NCBI GenBank assembly: GCA_027922465.2
Contig: BQMF02000197.1
Location: 248,001-312,000 of the forward strand
DNA: 64,000 bases
Reading direction: 5' to 3'
From: Turritopsis dohrnii
Taxonomy: Eukaryota > Cnidaria > Hydrozoa > Anthoathecata > Oceaniidae
Under the pieces are notes generated by a model that saw only the letters and a list, made by a program, of their open reading frames with translations, searched no databases and was not told the DNA's origin. Numbering within the stretch: position 1 is the first letter of the stretch; each line of letters starts with the position of its first letter. Below are positions 24,701 to 35,749 of the stretch, piece after piece. A program made the translations under genes and the position numbers.

Positions 24701-27700
24701 TGCGTTTTAGGTTTTCTTGGTTTACATATCATGTTTGAATGTACGTATGTTTATATTTTTAATCTTGTTGTTTCAGTTTTTAACTGCTTTTAGCCTGAAG
24801 ATGTCAAAAGAATGACGCATTATATTACAAAAATCATGTAGAAATTCATTGCCACAATATTTTATTACTAGCATGTGGCTTTAGCTAAAAATGCCCCCGC
24901 GCTAACAATACTTTGATACTTTCTGTTATCTCTTAGGCCTATGTCACACTGATGCTAAATATACCTTTTTCGAAAAGTGTAAATAAGGCTTAACAAGTAA
25001 TATGAGAAAGTATTTGCTACAAACAAAAGAAATGTGGGAACTGAAACCATGGATACGTATTTTATAATCAAAATACGATTAAGAATTGTTAAAGAAATTC
25101 TGTAAGAACCAAAAAAAAAAAACAAGATGCCCTACCGGGCAGAAGTATTCCTGCGGATGACTGTAAGACTTTCTGGAGCCTTTTCAGAAAGAAATGAGTG
25201 TTAGTTCACGCTTTAAAACCATATGCATAATGCAGAATGATGTTTGCAGTATTTTACATTTTACCTTTTAGCTACGATAACTATTAAACTTTGTTGTTTC
25301 ATATAAAACTTCAGTCTTGCATCAATTTAGAGATTTTTTTAAAAAGATTTCCATTCGAAGTTGCACTCCCTAAAGCATCTTCAAGAAGCAATTAACTAAT
25401 TAAAAGATTATCGCGTTAAGAATAATCTGTGCTTTAAAAGGTGAATGTTTGTTCACGGTTTAAAACAATATGCATAATGTGGTATGATGTTCTTTGTGTT
25501 TTACAGTTTATCTTGTAGCTGTGAAAGAAGTAATATTTGTTATTTCATATAAACTGCACCGTTTTGCATCATTTAGAGATTTTTTCAAAAAGTTTTTTAT
25601 TCATAGTTATATTCCCTAAAGCATCTTCAAAAAGTAATTAAGTAATGAAAACTTTGTCACATTAAGTTTTGAAGGGAAAATCTGTGGCGTAAATAGTAAT
25701 AACTTCGAATTCATTTAATTACATGCCCGAGAGCATCATAAAAGTTAAGAGACTTTGAAAGATTTTGCCGGAGATCAAGCTTAAAAAGGAACACCGTCAG
25801 TTAAAAAATCCATTAGAGAACACTCTTCCGTGGACGTTTCAAAATACTCCTTTTAAAACTATACAGTATGAAAATCTTCATGTTGTTTGTACCTGAACAT
25901 CATAATAAAATCTTTTACTTGGCCTTGCGAAATAATAAAAATATCTGTGTTTCCTTTTTATCGTCAGCTTGATAGTATACAAATTTTAGAATCATGCAAC
26001 ATTTTAAATTCGACTAGTCAATTAAAAAAGTGGTCATCTATTGATTAATAAAATGGGTATAAGCTGATGAGGAAGATGAGCTGTGCTTCAAGATTCCAGA
26101 TCTTTATAAAAACAGGATAGCTTACCTAGGAACATGAAATAGAAAATTGTATTATATTTAGAAAGACTAATAGAAACCTTACGCATTAAATCGATATAAA
26201 CATACCCTATTGGTACTCGTTTATATCTGTTTTGAAGCATCAAGAACTGCTTATTTATCAAGAATGACTACTAAGAATATTAGTTTCACGTAGATTATCA
26301 GTTTGGATCATAAATGTTCTTGATTCTTTTAAGTTTTACAGCCGTACTACAACCTCTTCTATATCAATATATTCAACAAAGAAACTTTCACAGATCTACG
26401 CATGCTTCTTCGCTTCCATTTTTAAAACAACTACGGAAAACGTAAGAACGTTGCATAAGACTCACATGAAACAACATTTCTACCTTGGCATCTGCGATTT
26501 AGCCATATGTTAATTATTCCTTTCACTAGAGCTTATATTTTACACTTTTAGAGTCTTTTCAAGCAAAGTACTTGTATACAATGAATATAGCGTGAGTTTA
26601 GACTGTTAAATCATAAAAAGAATGTAAGTTGGGAACATTAATGATTTGAGTGGCTATTTCTACCGTGGCAGATTTGGACATCCTATCGTGAGTTTGGAAA
26701 CAAGATGTCCGGCCGGATATCTCAGACGTCCGGCCGGATGTTTAAACGCCCGGCCGGGAGTTTGAGATTTCCGGCCGGGAGTTTTGAAACTAGTCTTGAA
26801 ACATCCGGCCGGACATCTTCACTCAAAACGTCCGGCCGGGCGTTTGTAAAAATCTGGTCCTGAAAATTACCAGCTAACGTTGTCCGGCCGGGCCTTTGAA
26901 ACACCCGGCCGGATGTTTGGATGTCCGGCCGGGTATCTCAAACATCCGGCCGGGTATGAGGTAACTGAGACGCCTGACTGACGGATTTCATCAATATCTG
27001 GTCCTCAAAATCAAATATTTTTGCACGAAGCTGGAGAGTTACAAAATAGCCGAAGGATCTCCAGCTTCCTGGTTATGATGTGTACTTTACTAATCCAAAA
27101 GTATCTTCTAATGCAGTCGCAGTAAAATGATTTCCATTTATTAGCTTTGATCTTTTGGTTTCAACACACACAAGTACAAATGCAAGGTGTTGAAACGTCA
27201 AACAAGACATCCTGCTGATATCCGGCCGGACAAACAAAACATCCGGCCGGTCATCTTGATATCCGGCCGGACCTTTCGTTTGTCCGGCCGAGCGTCTTTG
27301 AATACATACTTTACAGACTTGACAATATTAAGCGTATATACAAAGGACCAGAACATCGAGATTGGTGGAGGTCAGAAAGCATCTTTGTCATAAATATCCG
27401 GCCGGAGATATTAAATCCCCGGCCGGGCGTTTGGACTTCTAAGTAATTCTGAGGACCAGATTTTTACAAACGTCCGGCCGGGCGTTTTGAGTGAAGATGT
27501 CCGGCCGGATGTTTCAAGACTAGTTTCAAAACACCCGGCCGGACATCTCAAATTCCCGGCCGGGCGTTTAAACACCCGGCCGGACGTCTGAGATATCCGG
27601 CCGGATATCTTGTCTCCAAACTCACGATAGGATGTCCAAATCTGCCACGGTATATTTCCCATCGACAAAAATTGGTCTAGGTTTGGACAGTGAAAAAAAA

Positions 27701-30700
27701 ACAAAAAAAAACCAAAAAAAACACGAACGGTTTCAAAGTATTCCTTGCTTACGCAGGAATACAAAAAACTTTTTCAAAAAAAATTAAAGTCCATTAGAAA
27801 TCTGTGTTTTAAACTTTGATTTGAAACAAATAATAGCCAAAGTTTACATAAAAAAAACAAGAAAAAAATATAAAAAGGTTTTATTGATCATGATCACATC
27901 AGGTTTGGAGGACAGAAAGAAGGAAAAACACGATTAAATTAAATGCATTAAATAAAATTGGATCCAGTTAAACGTTCCTGACGATGTTCTGCGGATGCAG
28001 AACGAAATATTGAATTGAATAATAATCAAAATGAAACTTCTCGTTATTCTCTTTTTAATAAAGCTTTACGCCCTGAAGAATATCTTCAAAATTTATTGAA
28101 TGAAAGATTTAGAACTTTCTGGAAAATTTCGCGTGAATTTAATTTCGCGGACAAGCGAAAAAATCAAATTTTACGCATAACTTGGAGATGCTCCTGCAAT
28201 CTCATGCATACTAGCATGCTACTATGCATACTAGCATGGACATACTAGCATGGACTAGCAATCTCATGCATAAACAACCTCGATAAGATATTCAATAGCC
28301 ATACCATCTCAGATTAAGATGTTTTGATTACTATGTTGGTAGCATTTTCTTGTATAATAGTGAACTGTGGACAATGAATAAAACAATTAAAAAGTCCACA
28401 GATGCCTTCCACAGAAAACTTATTAGAACAGCCTGTCTAAACAATAGATGGCCACATATCATTTCGAAATGACCAATTCAACTGCAAACTGTTACATCTT
28501 GAAGTCTTAACTTCAGATATACATGTTTAGAACTAATCACGTATGCGAGCTTGTCCCTTTTGAGTTAAGTGGTGAAATCATGTCGTCCACAATCATACCA
28601 CAGAGGCGCGGGATATGGATTGGAGATTCCTGTTAGATACACTTGCACTGGGCATCGAAAAGCCATCAACTAGATAGAAAAGAAACTCGAAAAAGAAAAA
28701 AAAATTATTCGAGAGATGAAAAGCAAATGTTTAAAATGACTACCAGGATATCGTTGAAAAAGAAATCGCGTAAATAAATATTGCAGCATCGTAAATATTG
28801 CTATCTTCCCTTTAATTTCCCTTGTCCGCTAATTGAAGAGCAAATACATAGAAAAACTCAATTTGGTGCTATGAAAAACCTGTCCGTTAAATAGAGGTGT
28901 CCCCTAATTAGAGTGTCCGTTATTTTGTAAGCATACTGATTTGTAAATTTAAAATAAACTAAATCTAATTGTTCTTAAAATAAAATTTTGAAAAACATTT
29001 TTTTAAATCAGAACAATTTAAAATGATTCTGTAGAACTAATACATAAATATCAAAGTTTTAATTTATCTTTTTAAATAATACAAAGGGTATGGATGTATT
29101 TTCATGAACATTTTTTCTAGCATTTTCTTTAAACTCACATAAAAATCAGAGAAACAGAGATTTCGAAAGTCTGGACCTAGAAAAATTTTGTATAACAATA
29201 ACTTTTTACAATACAATACAGTTTTGTTTTGGCCGGACTACTCCTTTAAGCAAAAAACTTCTTTATTATTCTTGCTCTGTGCTATTACCAATCAAATGAA
29301 GACAAGCGAATATATTTTTAGTGAGACCATCATGGCGGCGAGGATATCCTTCAGGTTACAATACTCATTCATCTCCTGGTGCGATGTCTTATTCAAGTTG
29401 CTTCGACAGTTGCTACTCCTCAATCAATACGCAAAATAAACCTTTCACAGCAATGCGTGACAACAGTAACTGTTATTGTGGGATCGACAATAGGTTTTCC
29501 ACTACTAACGATGGTGGAACTCAAACATTTATCTACTTTTATGGTAAGTTTGTCTCATTTCCCTCAAAATTGCTGGAAAAAGAAATAGGTCTATAGCCAG
29601 ACCAGGAAAGTGCACACCACCATTTTCAAGAAAAGCTACAGTTAAAGTAATCAAAGAGATTGCACTACTACATGGAACTTACTTTTCATCTTCTTTTTCA
29701 TTTATATATGAATATGAACTAACCAAAAATATATTTTTGGTTACAGCCAAACCATTTGATTTGTCATCGAACTCCTTGCAAATAAATAACGACTATAGCA
29801 TTGAATTCGCATATTGGGAATTTTGTCATGGCTTATCATGTGACATGGTGATCTATTCGTTTGATGATTGGGAAAAACCACACGTCAAATCCGGAGGTAT
29901 CATTATTCGTTCCACCTCAGATTGGAGTGGAAGTAATCCTCCTGAAAGAAAACAAGAAAGACATGAAACGACAAAACTGGAGAGTTACTTGACGCAACCA
30001 CAGAGAGCTTCAGATGTCTGGTTGATGGAGCAATTTACTCTCACGTTCACGGTACAATTAATCAATAATACTATTTTGCTACACATTTTTTTGTTGCTTG
30101 AAAAATGACCATTTTTTAGTAGGAATGTTGCTTAATTTGTTGCTAAGTATTATTTAAAATAACATGTGTTTGCAGTTTTGAAAACTTTTGTGTATATTTA
30201 AGTATCTAAGGCCCATTTCATAAGCTGTGCCGTGCCGAGCCGAACTCGACAAATTTTCTCTGAGTTCGGCTCGGCACAGCTTATAAAACCAATATTCAGC
30301 CGTGCCAAACCGAGCCGTGCCGCACAGCTGACCTGGCCGTGCCGCACGCCTCGGCACGGCTTGGCTCGACTGTTTGAAACGAAATGGTGAGCCGAGCCGT
30401 GCTGACGCATGCGTATCTTTCAAGAAACTTGCTTACTTTGCAAAAAAAAAAAGATTCCTTTTTAAATAATATTTCAATATGGCGACCGAGAAAACCATGC
30501 TACAGATTCTTGAAGAGCAATCTGCTCGTATAGTTAATGAAGAACGAGAGGAACGTGAAAAACTCGAAAGTTCAGATGAAGATCAAACAGACAAAGAGAT
30601 TATTCATAAATTATGTACTAATAAACGAAAGAAAATGAGTGTAAATAATGTAAAAAACGATAAAAATAAACGAAAACCGTCATCAAAAGTTGAAATAGTT

Positions 30701-31939
30701 CAGCAACGAGATAATGATAATGAAGCTGATGGAGGATCCATACTTAATATAAGAAACCCAACTAAAATACTTAATCTTTCTCTTCTCTGTCTCTCTTCGA
30801 ATTCGAGAATACAGAAGCATTTTGTTGTTATAAACAGCCACAATTCTAAAAAATTTGGCGCGATTCGGCTTGGCTCGGCTCGGCTCGGCTCTTATGAAAC
30901 GATGTGTCGAAGAGAGCTGAGCCGAGCCGTGCTGAGGAAATTTCCGAGTTCGGCTCGGCACGGCACAGCTTATGAAATGGACCTAAGTACAAGGTCTAGG
31001 ACATAGTACTGTAACCTAGTAAATCGTAACAAATTTAAGAAATGTGTTGCAGCTACGCCAGTGTTGCATCATTTCAAAATTTTATGTTGCTAAATTATCT
31101 AAGATGCTGGTAGTGTAGTTGCTAAACATTTTGAAAAAAAAACGTGTATGTGAGCAGATCTTCTTCCATAAGTCATTTAGTTATAAAGGAATGATCTAAT
31201 CAATTATCGCAGGAGAAGTTTATCTCATTTCCTCCGATATATGGAAATTTTAATTTCTACTTCAGTAAAAATAATGGTGGAAGTGTTTGTGTTGCCGATA
31301 AAAATCTCGTCGGTAGAAAAAACCTATTATAAACCTCTTTAAAATCACTTTTTGCCGGCTTTGTTCGTGAAAATAACCATTTTCTAAATTGCTGCTCAGT
31401 TTACGCTAATTAAGCAAACGCAATGCATGCAATGCTTCATTCTTGTCATTATTATTTCCTCATCATCCATTTTCATCTCCTCAAGATTACAGATTTATCT
31501 TGAAGACTAAGCAAAAGGAAAGGATGGAATTAAATTTAATACAAATCTTGACTTTCATTTAAGTTTACATATATAAAGAAACTGTGATTTCACATGGTAA
31601 ATTTGTTCAAAAATAACAAAAATGAATATTTTAAGTTTGTATTGTGAGCTTATGTACACGATGAGGAAAGATTGACCGCAGAACTTAGAACCAATAAAAT
31701 CTCCAAGACCAAGGCAGGACAGAAAATGTAAAAACGAATTCGAAAGATGAAGCGCATTCGTTTTCTTTGTAGGCGAAGGATTATTACAAAAACGAAACAC
31801 AGACATCGTGGTTTGCAGCAACATTTGAAAACAATGAACTGATGGTTGTAGACATATCCAAACCATTCACTGTCACTTTACCAACAACGTCCGATTGCAC
31901 TAATGCCATTTTAGAAACAAGTTCAAAGTTGGAAGGAGG
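18521..31939 (+). CDS. secreted protein of unknown family (5 exons seen, 3' end not found)
   Basis: Exons: 18521-18584, 29322-29543, 29747-30051, 31213-31312, 31773-31939. Exon 1 encodes a 21-residue hydrophobic leader (VVNIVIFCCIVW) and ends in phase 1. Exon 2 starts in the matching phase and encodes SCFDSCYSSINTQ and NSNCYCGIDN, a cysteine spacing faintly like a WSC or CFC-type extracellular module. Exon 3 joins in phase and encodes FAYWEFCHGLSCDMVIYSFD. Exon 4 joins in phase 0. The exon 4 to 5 join does not agree in phase with the sites I chose, so an exon is missing or one site is wrong. Linking exon 1 to exon 2 rests on phase alone across 10.7 kb. The role is unknown beyond likely secretion. 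Confidence 0.5.
18708..18735. repeat. (AC)n microsatellite
   Basis: Fourteen perfect AC/CA units in the first intron of the unknown secreted-protein gene. Confidence 0.95.
19422..20531 (-). mobile_element. dispersed element X, copy 3
   Basis: Inverted relative to copy 1: it starts at the GGCGAGCGTAAGCAAGCGAGG end and finishes GTTAAAGCTACATGCTAGT. It contains a segment (AGCCACCGCTACACTATGC) absent from copy 1 but present in copy 4, so it is probably closer to full length. Confidence 0.7.
20541..20810 (+). repeat. degenerate tandem block
   Basis: Three related segments begin TTTGCACAAAGCAC (20540), TTTGCACAGGTCAC (20635) and TTTGTACAGAGCAC (20764), each continuing with GAAAGGTG(G/T)TGATTT-like text. 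Spacing is uneven (about 95 and 129 bp). Confidence 0.5.
20873..22471 (-). mobile_element. dispersed element X, copy 4
   Basis: Starts TGCCCCCGCAGCAAGCG and ends CTAAAGCTACATGCTAGT, colinear with copy 3. About 21840-22310 has no counterpart in copy 3 and is either an insertion or sequence lost elsewhere. Copies 3 and 4 lie head to tail about 340 bp apart. Confidence 0.65.
22703..22726. repeat. (AT)n microsatellite
   Basis: Twelve AT units flanked by CATATAC and GCATGG. Adjacent minus-strand frames are chance frames running through it. Confidence 0.9.
23008..23065. repeat. 15-bp minisatellite
   Basis: Four tandem units close to AATCAAGTCCAATAA, the first with TTT in place of TCC and the last two with G substitutions. 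Confidence 0.85.
24286..24450. mobile_element. hAT-like MITE, 165 bp, 5-bp target duplication
   Basis: Terminal inverted repeats of about 43 bp start CAGTGGCGGATCTAGAGG and end CTCCAGATCCGCCACTG. The direct repeat TTGAT lies at 24281-24285 and 24451-24455. CAGTGGCGGATC is a typical hAT-family terminus. The core has no coding frame. Confidence 0.9.
24870..25115 (+). mobile_element. dispersed element X, copy 5 (left part only)
   Basis: Matches 15391-15680 of copy 1 (ACTAGCATGTGGCTTTAGCT, TGCCCCCGCGC, GGCTTAACAAGTAATAT, CATGGATACGTATTTTATAA) with a short internal deletion after CCCCGCGCT. Confidence 0.7.
25196..25670. repeat. two-copy tandem duplication, period about 244 bp
   Basis: The pair GTTCACG(C/G)(T/G)TTAAAAC..ATATGCATAATG recurs at about 25203 and 25447. 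Both copies continue through TCATATAAA(A/C), CATCA(A)TTTAGAGATTTTTT and CCCTAAAGCATCTTCAA. Diverged, non-coding. Confidence 0.65.
25671..26660. other. intronic, nothing recognised
   Basis: AT-rich part of the first intron of the unknown secreted-protein gene. No exon with matching phase or repeat was identified. Confidence 0.4.
26661..27652. mobile_element. motif-iterated foldback element 2 (CCGGCCGG type), 992 bp
   Basis: Ends are perfect inverted repeats (TACCGTGGCAGATTTGGACA at the left, its complement at the right) and similarity continues for well over 100 bp. Ten CCGGCCGG motifs occur in the left arm and twelve (one with a base change) in the right arm and core, mostly flanked by GT/AT and AT/CG steps. 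The direct repeat TATTTC (26655-26660 and 27653-27658) is a 6-bp target duplication. The core (about 26960-27210) is ordinary AT-rich DNA. Frames of 60-117 codons across it only translate the array. Confidence 0.93.
27768..27985 (+). mobile_element. dispersed element X, copy 6 (internal fragment)
   Basis: Matches copy 1 internal text (ACTTTTTCAAAAAAAA, ATAGCCAA(A/C)GTTTACAT, GGTTTTATTGATCATGATCA) with deletions. Both termini are missing. Confidence 0.55.
28850..28925. repeat. half-array of GTCCG(T/C)TAA motifs
   Basis: Repeated GTCCGTTAAATAGAGGTG, GTCCCCTAATTAGAG and GTCCGTTA, with a related TGTCCGCTAATTGA at 28823. It looks like one arm of a motif-iterated foldback unit whose partner arm was not found. 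Confidence 0.45.
30210..30983. mobile_element. motif-iterated foldback element 3 (GCTCGGC type) carrying an open frame
   Basis: Inverted ends GGCCCATTTCATAAGCTGTG and ATGAAATGGACC continue into arrays: GCCGTGCCGAGCCGAAC and variants in the left arm (30220-30400), and GGCTCGGCTCGGCTCGGCTC and GAGTTCGGCTCGGCACGG in the right arm (30865-30970). TAA flanks both ends. The core is about 460 bp, AT-rich, and contains the frame starting at 30479. The element sits in the intron between exons 3 and 4 of the unknown secreted-protein gene. Confidence 0.85.
30479..30760 (+). CDS. open frame inside foldback element 3
   Basis: ATG at 30479 follows AATATGGCGACC, a start context common in real genes. About 90 codons encode a strongly charged segment (LQILEEQSARIVNEEREERE), a basic patch (NKRKKMSVNN, NKRKPSSK) and an acidic end (RDNDNEADGG). 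It reads like a coiled-coil or nuclear-type sequence rather than translated repeat. The frame runs on into the right arm to 31006, where it becomes array translation. No family was recognised. It may be a captured first exon or an element-encoded accessory protein. Confidence 0.35.
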
Positions 31940-32192
31940 GTAAGTTTATCGTCACTATGTTAACTCTAAAGGACTTACCCATCACATTGTCACACAATCG
32001 GAATCTCAATAGGAAATATCTTGCATCACATTATTTCCTTAACCCAACAGATAAGAGAATGTCTTACTTTGCAACTTCTATCTCACATTGGAAGGATTAA
32101 AAACAGTTTTCATATTGCTGAGAATCTTAAGTGTTCTTTTTCGCACAATTTCAATATTCATTAACTCCCCAAAAAAAGATCGCTTTCCTCTG

Positions 32193-32197
32193 TATTT

Positions 32198-32229
<32 letters not shown>

Positions 32230-32230
32230 T
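32193..32230. repeat. (TTTA)n microsatellite
   Basis: About nine TTTA units, one preceded by TTAT. Confidence 0.95.
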
Positions 32231-32249
32231 ATTACTAAAATGATATTAA

Positions 32250-32525
32250 GTCGACAAAACGAAGGGAAATAAGCGACTGTAGGTCGACGCCCTCGTTAAG
32301 TCGACAAAATTTCGTCGACTTTACGTTTTCCATGCCTTTTTCAAAGAAGTTACGCCAAAGTATATGGATTTGTAACAAAGGACATATTTTGCTGAAGTCA
32401 GTGGTCAATGCTCTATGATATGATGCTGTCGTCTTTAAGCAGTGTTTTTCAGTAAAGCATGTGGAGACATGTCGACTTAAGGTATCATATAAATGGCGTA
32501 CCTAAATTTTTTCACTTATGTCGAC
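32250..32525. repeat. scattered AAGTCGAC/GTCGACTT motifs
   Basis: AAGTCGACAAAA at 32251 and 32297, GTCGACTTTACG at 32315, GTCGACTTAAGG at 32470 and TGTCGACA at 32520 occur in both orientations. They resemble the motif pair inside the 126-bp satellite at 45.4-47.3 kb. Likely a decayed relative. Confidence 0.45.
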
Positions 32526-32999
32526 AACATTATAACCTGAATATCTTGTTTTGAGAGGGTGTTATTTTTTTAAAATCTCATATGAACGCTGCACGTGAGG
32601 TCTTTGTGCCATTGACGATGTGTATCAGCTTGTGCAAAAGCTAGCAACTTGAAAAATAAATTTGGCCGAAGGTATTGCCGCCGATCTTTATTTGAGAAAC
32701 TGTCTTTCAAATTTAATAGCTTTTTCTGTAAATTTAGGTCTCTAGAAAGCCTTCTTGCAATAACAAGAGCTTTTTGCTGTCGGAACTTGGGTTAATGGGA
32801 GTAACTAATAAAAGCACCTTGCATTTCACCCGATTCACCAAATATGGTAAACAGTAACGGAATGAACTTAGCGTTTCAACCCATACCATCCTTTTGTTGT
32901 GTCTTTTTATCTTTTCCCTTGAAAAGATATCGAGACCCCACATAATTAGGTGTTTAAGTAAAAGTTCTTAATACCCTTTGACCAGAAGTCCAGAATCCA

Positions 33000-33900
33000 G
33001 AAGTGCTTATGTCCAGTCTTGCTTCAGTTCTTCTGTTTGCCGTTGCTTGTTGAAATGTTTCGCCGTTTAATCCCAGTAGTGTCAGTTCTTTGTTCAAGTT
33101 TCGACATATCTCTTCCATGACTTTGTTATGTCAAGGTGAAACCAAGCCAAGTCAGGCATTTACAACTGCAGTGACATCATCTATCTTTATAGCGGTGATG
33201 ACTTCCAATCGCTACTCCACCTGGATCTTTCTCTGTCATTTCCTTCTTTGACCACAGCATATTGATGTTTTGTAACAGAGCTTCTCGATTTATGATATTA
33301 AATGGATTTGCTGCATCCACTAGAATTATAGCTTATGATTCTTCACTTTCAAACAGTTGGTACATCGAGCGAATAGCAGCCTGACAACTTGGTTCTTATC
33401 CAGAAGTCGTTTGAACACATACAAAGATGGCCACTTTTGCACGAACTCTTTTCAGTATCTCACCAACATCGATTGGTTGTAGACTTATTATCCTATGGTA
33501 CAAGTCTGCATGTTAAGAGCCCTTCTTACTAGTTATCGAGAATGCTTACTTTACAAATGTGTGACGTTTGCAGTTGTCCTTGATAAGACAATTAGTTTGA
33601 CGATTGGCAAAGGCCCTTGTAATGTAACGACTTCACTTACTTCCCATTCTTCGGGATGTTTTTGTTGTAGAAGCTGCAGTGCTTAATGATATAGAGGAAG
33701 AGTTCTGCCTTGAACTTTTGAGAGATGCTTCCCACCTCTTGTGATCTTGCTTCACCAAAACGGGATTGTAAAGTTTTCACTTCAGAAAACAACGAATGAA
33801 TGCCACCATCATTGCTTATCTCCGCTCAAGGGTTCTGTTAGGGCTTGTTAACTGTTGATGCTCTATGTAGTAATGCTAGCATTATATGTAATGCTTTCAT
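33000..33900 (-). pseudogene. reverse-transcriptase element remnant (RT core)
   Basis: The minus strand, with several stops and frame changes, encodes QPIDVGEILKRVRAKVA, then CQAAIRSMYQLFESEES, then IILVDAANPFNIINREALL. The last is an RT palm A-type motif (I-L-V-D-A-x-N-x-F-N). It is the repeat family, recalled from cnidarian and sponge genomes, whose proteins carry GAAGPSGLDxDGWRRI upstream. Upstream text (about 33900-33680) is too decayed to assign. Confidence 0.6.
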
Positions 33901-34279
33901 GTACATGTGAGGTGAGTTCTCCGTCCAGTTGTCACTTTTCTGATTAAGTTCTTTTCAGCGGCAGCGTTTGACAGCATGAATAACTTATGTCACCGGAACA
34001 CCTTTTTTTCGTAACATTTGTCTTGTAATTTGTCTGCCTCTGACTATTCCACTCCTTACTCGCGATTTGAACTACCAGAATTATATCGATAAGTTTTTTG
34101 TATTACAGTGTATTTAACTTTGCAATATATACAATAAAAACATAGGTAGTAGTGACGTGCTGTTCATGATAGCAGAGGAAAAAAGGTAAGAACAGGTTAA
34201 GTAATGAAAAGCTAACATTTGTTGTTGTAGTTGTCATGAGGCTCATTGAGATATCCTCATCGATGTTAAGTTCTCTCTG

Positions 34280-34860
34280 GTTAAAAACGGTCCTGCTTTC
34301 ACAGTCTTATGAAAATCTTGCACCGAGTCCACAAGATCACTTCCCTATATTATTTGTTCTATTTTGGAACCATGATTTCTGCGACACGGGTTAAAAACTT
34401 TTCACCTTCTTGCCTCACACCGCTGGTGGCCGAGAACGCAAGTGGGGTTAACAAGCCATGCTCTACTTCAAGCACTCGCTGATTGTATACACGCTTCATC
34501 ACACGCTCGTTTGATTCGAAACATTTCCTGAGGTCCTCGCAAACTTGCGTTTAGCTAACGGGTTGAAAACCTTTATATCGAAAAATGCTGATTGACCTGT
34601 TTGACAAAAACCTCTATCATGGAAATTTGAGCTGGCTCCGTACCCGGTAATGGCAATGACATCAAGGATGGACCGATCAGCGGTTGTAAGACGTGTTCCA
34701 CGACCACATCTTTACATATTTGCTTAAGCATGAGTGCAATAACGTTTCGAATTTGTGCTGCATTGAAACAAACTCCTCCTTCTTGGGTGACATTGCATGT
34801 TCTAGGCCGAAAGGGCTGCCCCAATCACATGTGGTTGGTAGTTGTTAGCTCCTTATTTAC
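34280..34860 (-). pseudogene. same RT family, C-terminal region
   Basis: The minus strand from about 34830 encodes GQPFRPRTCNVTQEGG, then IRNVIALMLKQICKDVVVE and VLQPL, then CFESNERVMKRVYNQRVLE, EHGLLTPLAFSATSG and WTRCKIF, with two or more frame breaks. In the family this region follows the RT core. Here it lies upstream of it on the same strand, so the two pieces come from different copies or were rearranged. Confidence 0.65.
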
Positions 34861-35749
34861 GTCATAATTTTCATCAACAATAAGGAGAAGAGTTAGCCAG
34901 CTTGCGGTTTAGATGATTTCATCTCAAGTTTGACCTTTTTCACCCCTAGTATTCGTCAAGGGCCTATTATCTCCTACCTCTACCTCTCCATGTAGAGCTA
35001 ATTGTATTAAATACTTCTCTTGTATTAGTTTGGAACCTAAACACTCTTCTGGTATTTGTCGGGTGATTATTTCCAAGATGAAATATAAGTATTTTCTCAG
35101 CTTCCTGAAGACACGTCCGTCATCTTGAGTTTGATTTACGTTTATCTACAGGTTATTGACATAGACAGGTTTAGGTTCGGTTCAATTATCATGGTTTTGA
35201 CGTTGTGCGTAATCATTGCATTCGTTTCTTCTATGATTTGATATGAACTTTTTTCAGCAATGTTTTGCGAAATGAGAACGCATTTCACGATTTAATACGG
35301 CTATTTTGATCATTGGTAAAATCGTGCCCATCATTTTGCGTCAGCCCCAATGTTTCTCTCAGTGTATGTTAGTTCATAAGGTCAACTAATATTTTCAAAC
35401 TGAAACAAAGGACAGTCCTATCCCTATATCGAAAAGGTAAGAGATCGTGTGCACGAGACTATCTGTCTTTGCTCTGTTATGATTTTCGCCTGTCTAATTC
35501 TTTTCCTTTATCTTACACGATCAAAGGTGTATTGCAGGGTTAAAACCAATATAAAGAATGGAATCTGTACGATTCGATTTCGATTGTTTTAATGTGGAAT
35601 TCTCGATTGTTAGCAACATGATTACTCATTCTTGAAACATTAGTTATTATGTTGTAAAACTACAATAAGTATCAAAATGTCTTATCCACTAAATTTCAAT
35701 GCTTCTTTTTCAATATTTATTTAATAGGTTCTACTTTAAGTCTAGCTTG
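34861..35749. other. intergenic, nothing firm
   Basis: AT-rich. A short relative of the 242-343 repeat lies at about 35427-35480 (CGAAAAGGTAAGAGATCG). No gene was supported. Confidence 0.4.

Noticed and set aside
26722..27764. Frames of 60-117 codons rich in PAG/RPD text
   Set aside because: Translation of the CCGGCCGG foldback arms.
29188..29588. Two frames overlapping exon 2 of the unknown secreted protein
   Set aside because: Other frames of the same exon; only one has matching phase at both splice sites.
30154..30961. Minus-strand frames rich in R, A and G over the GCTCGGC element
   Set aside because: Translation of the foldback arms.
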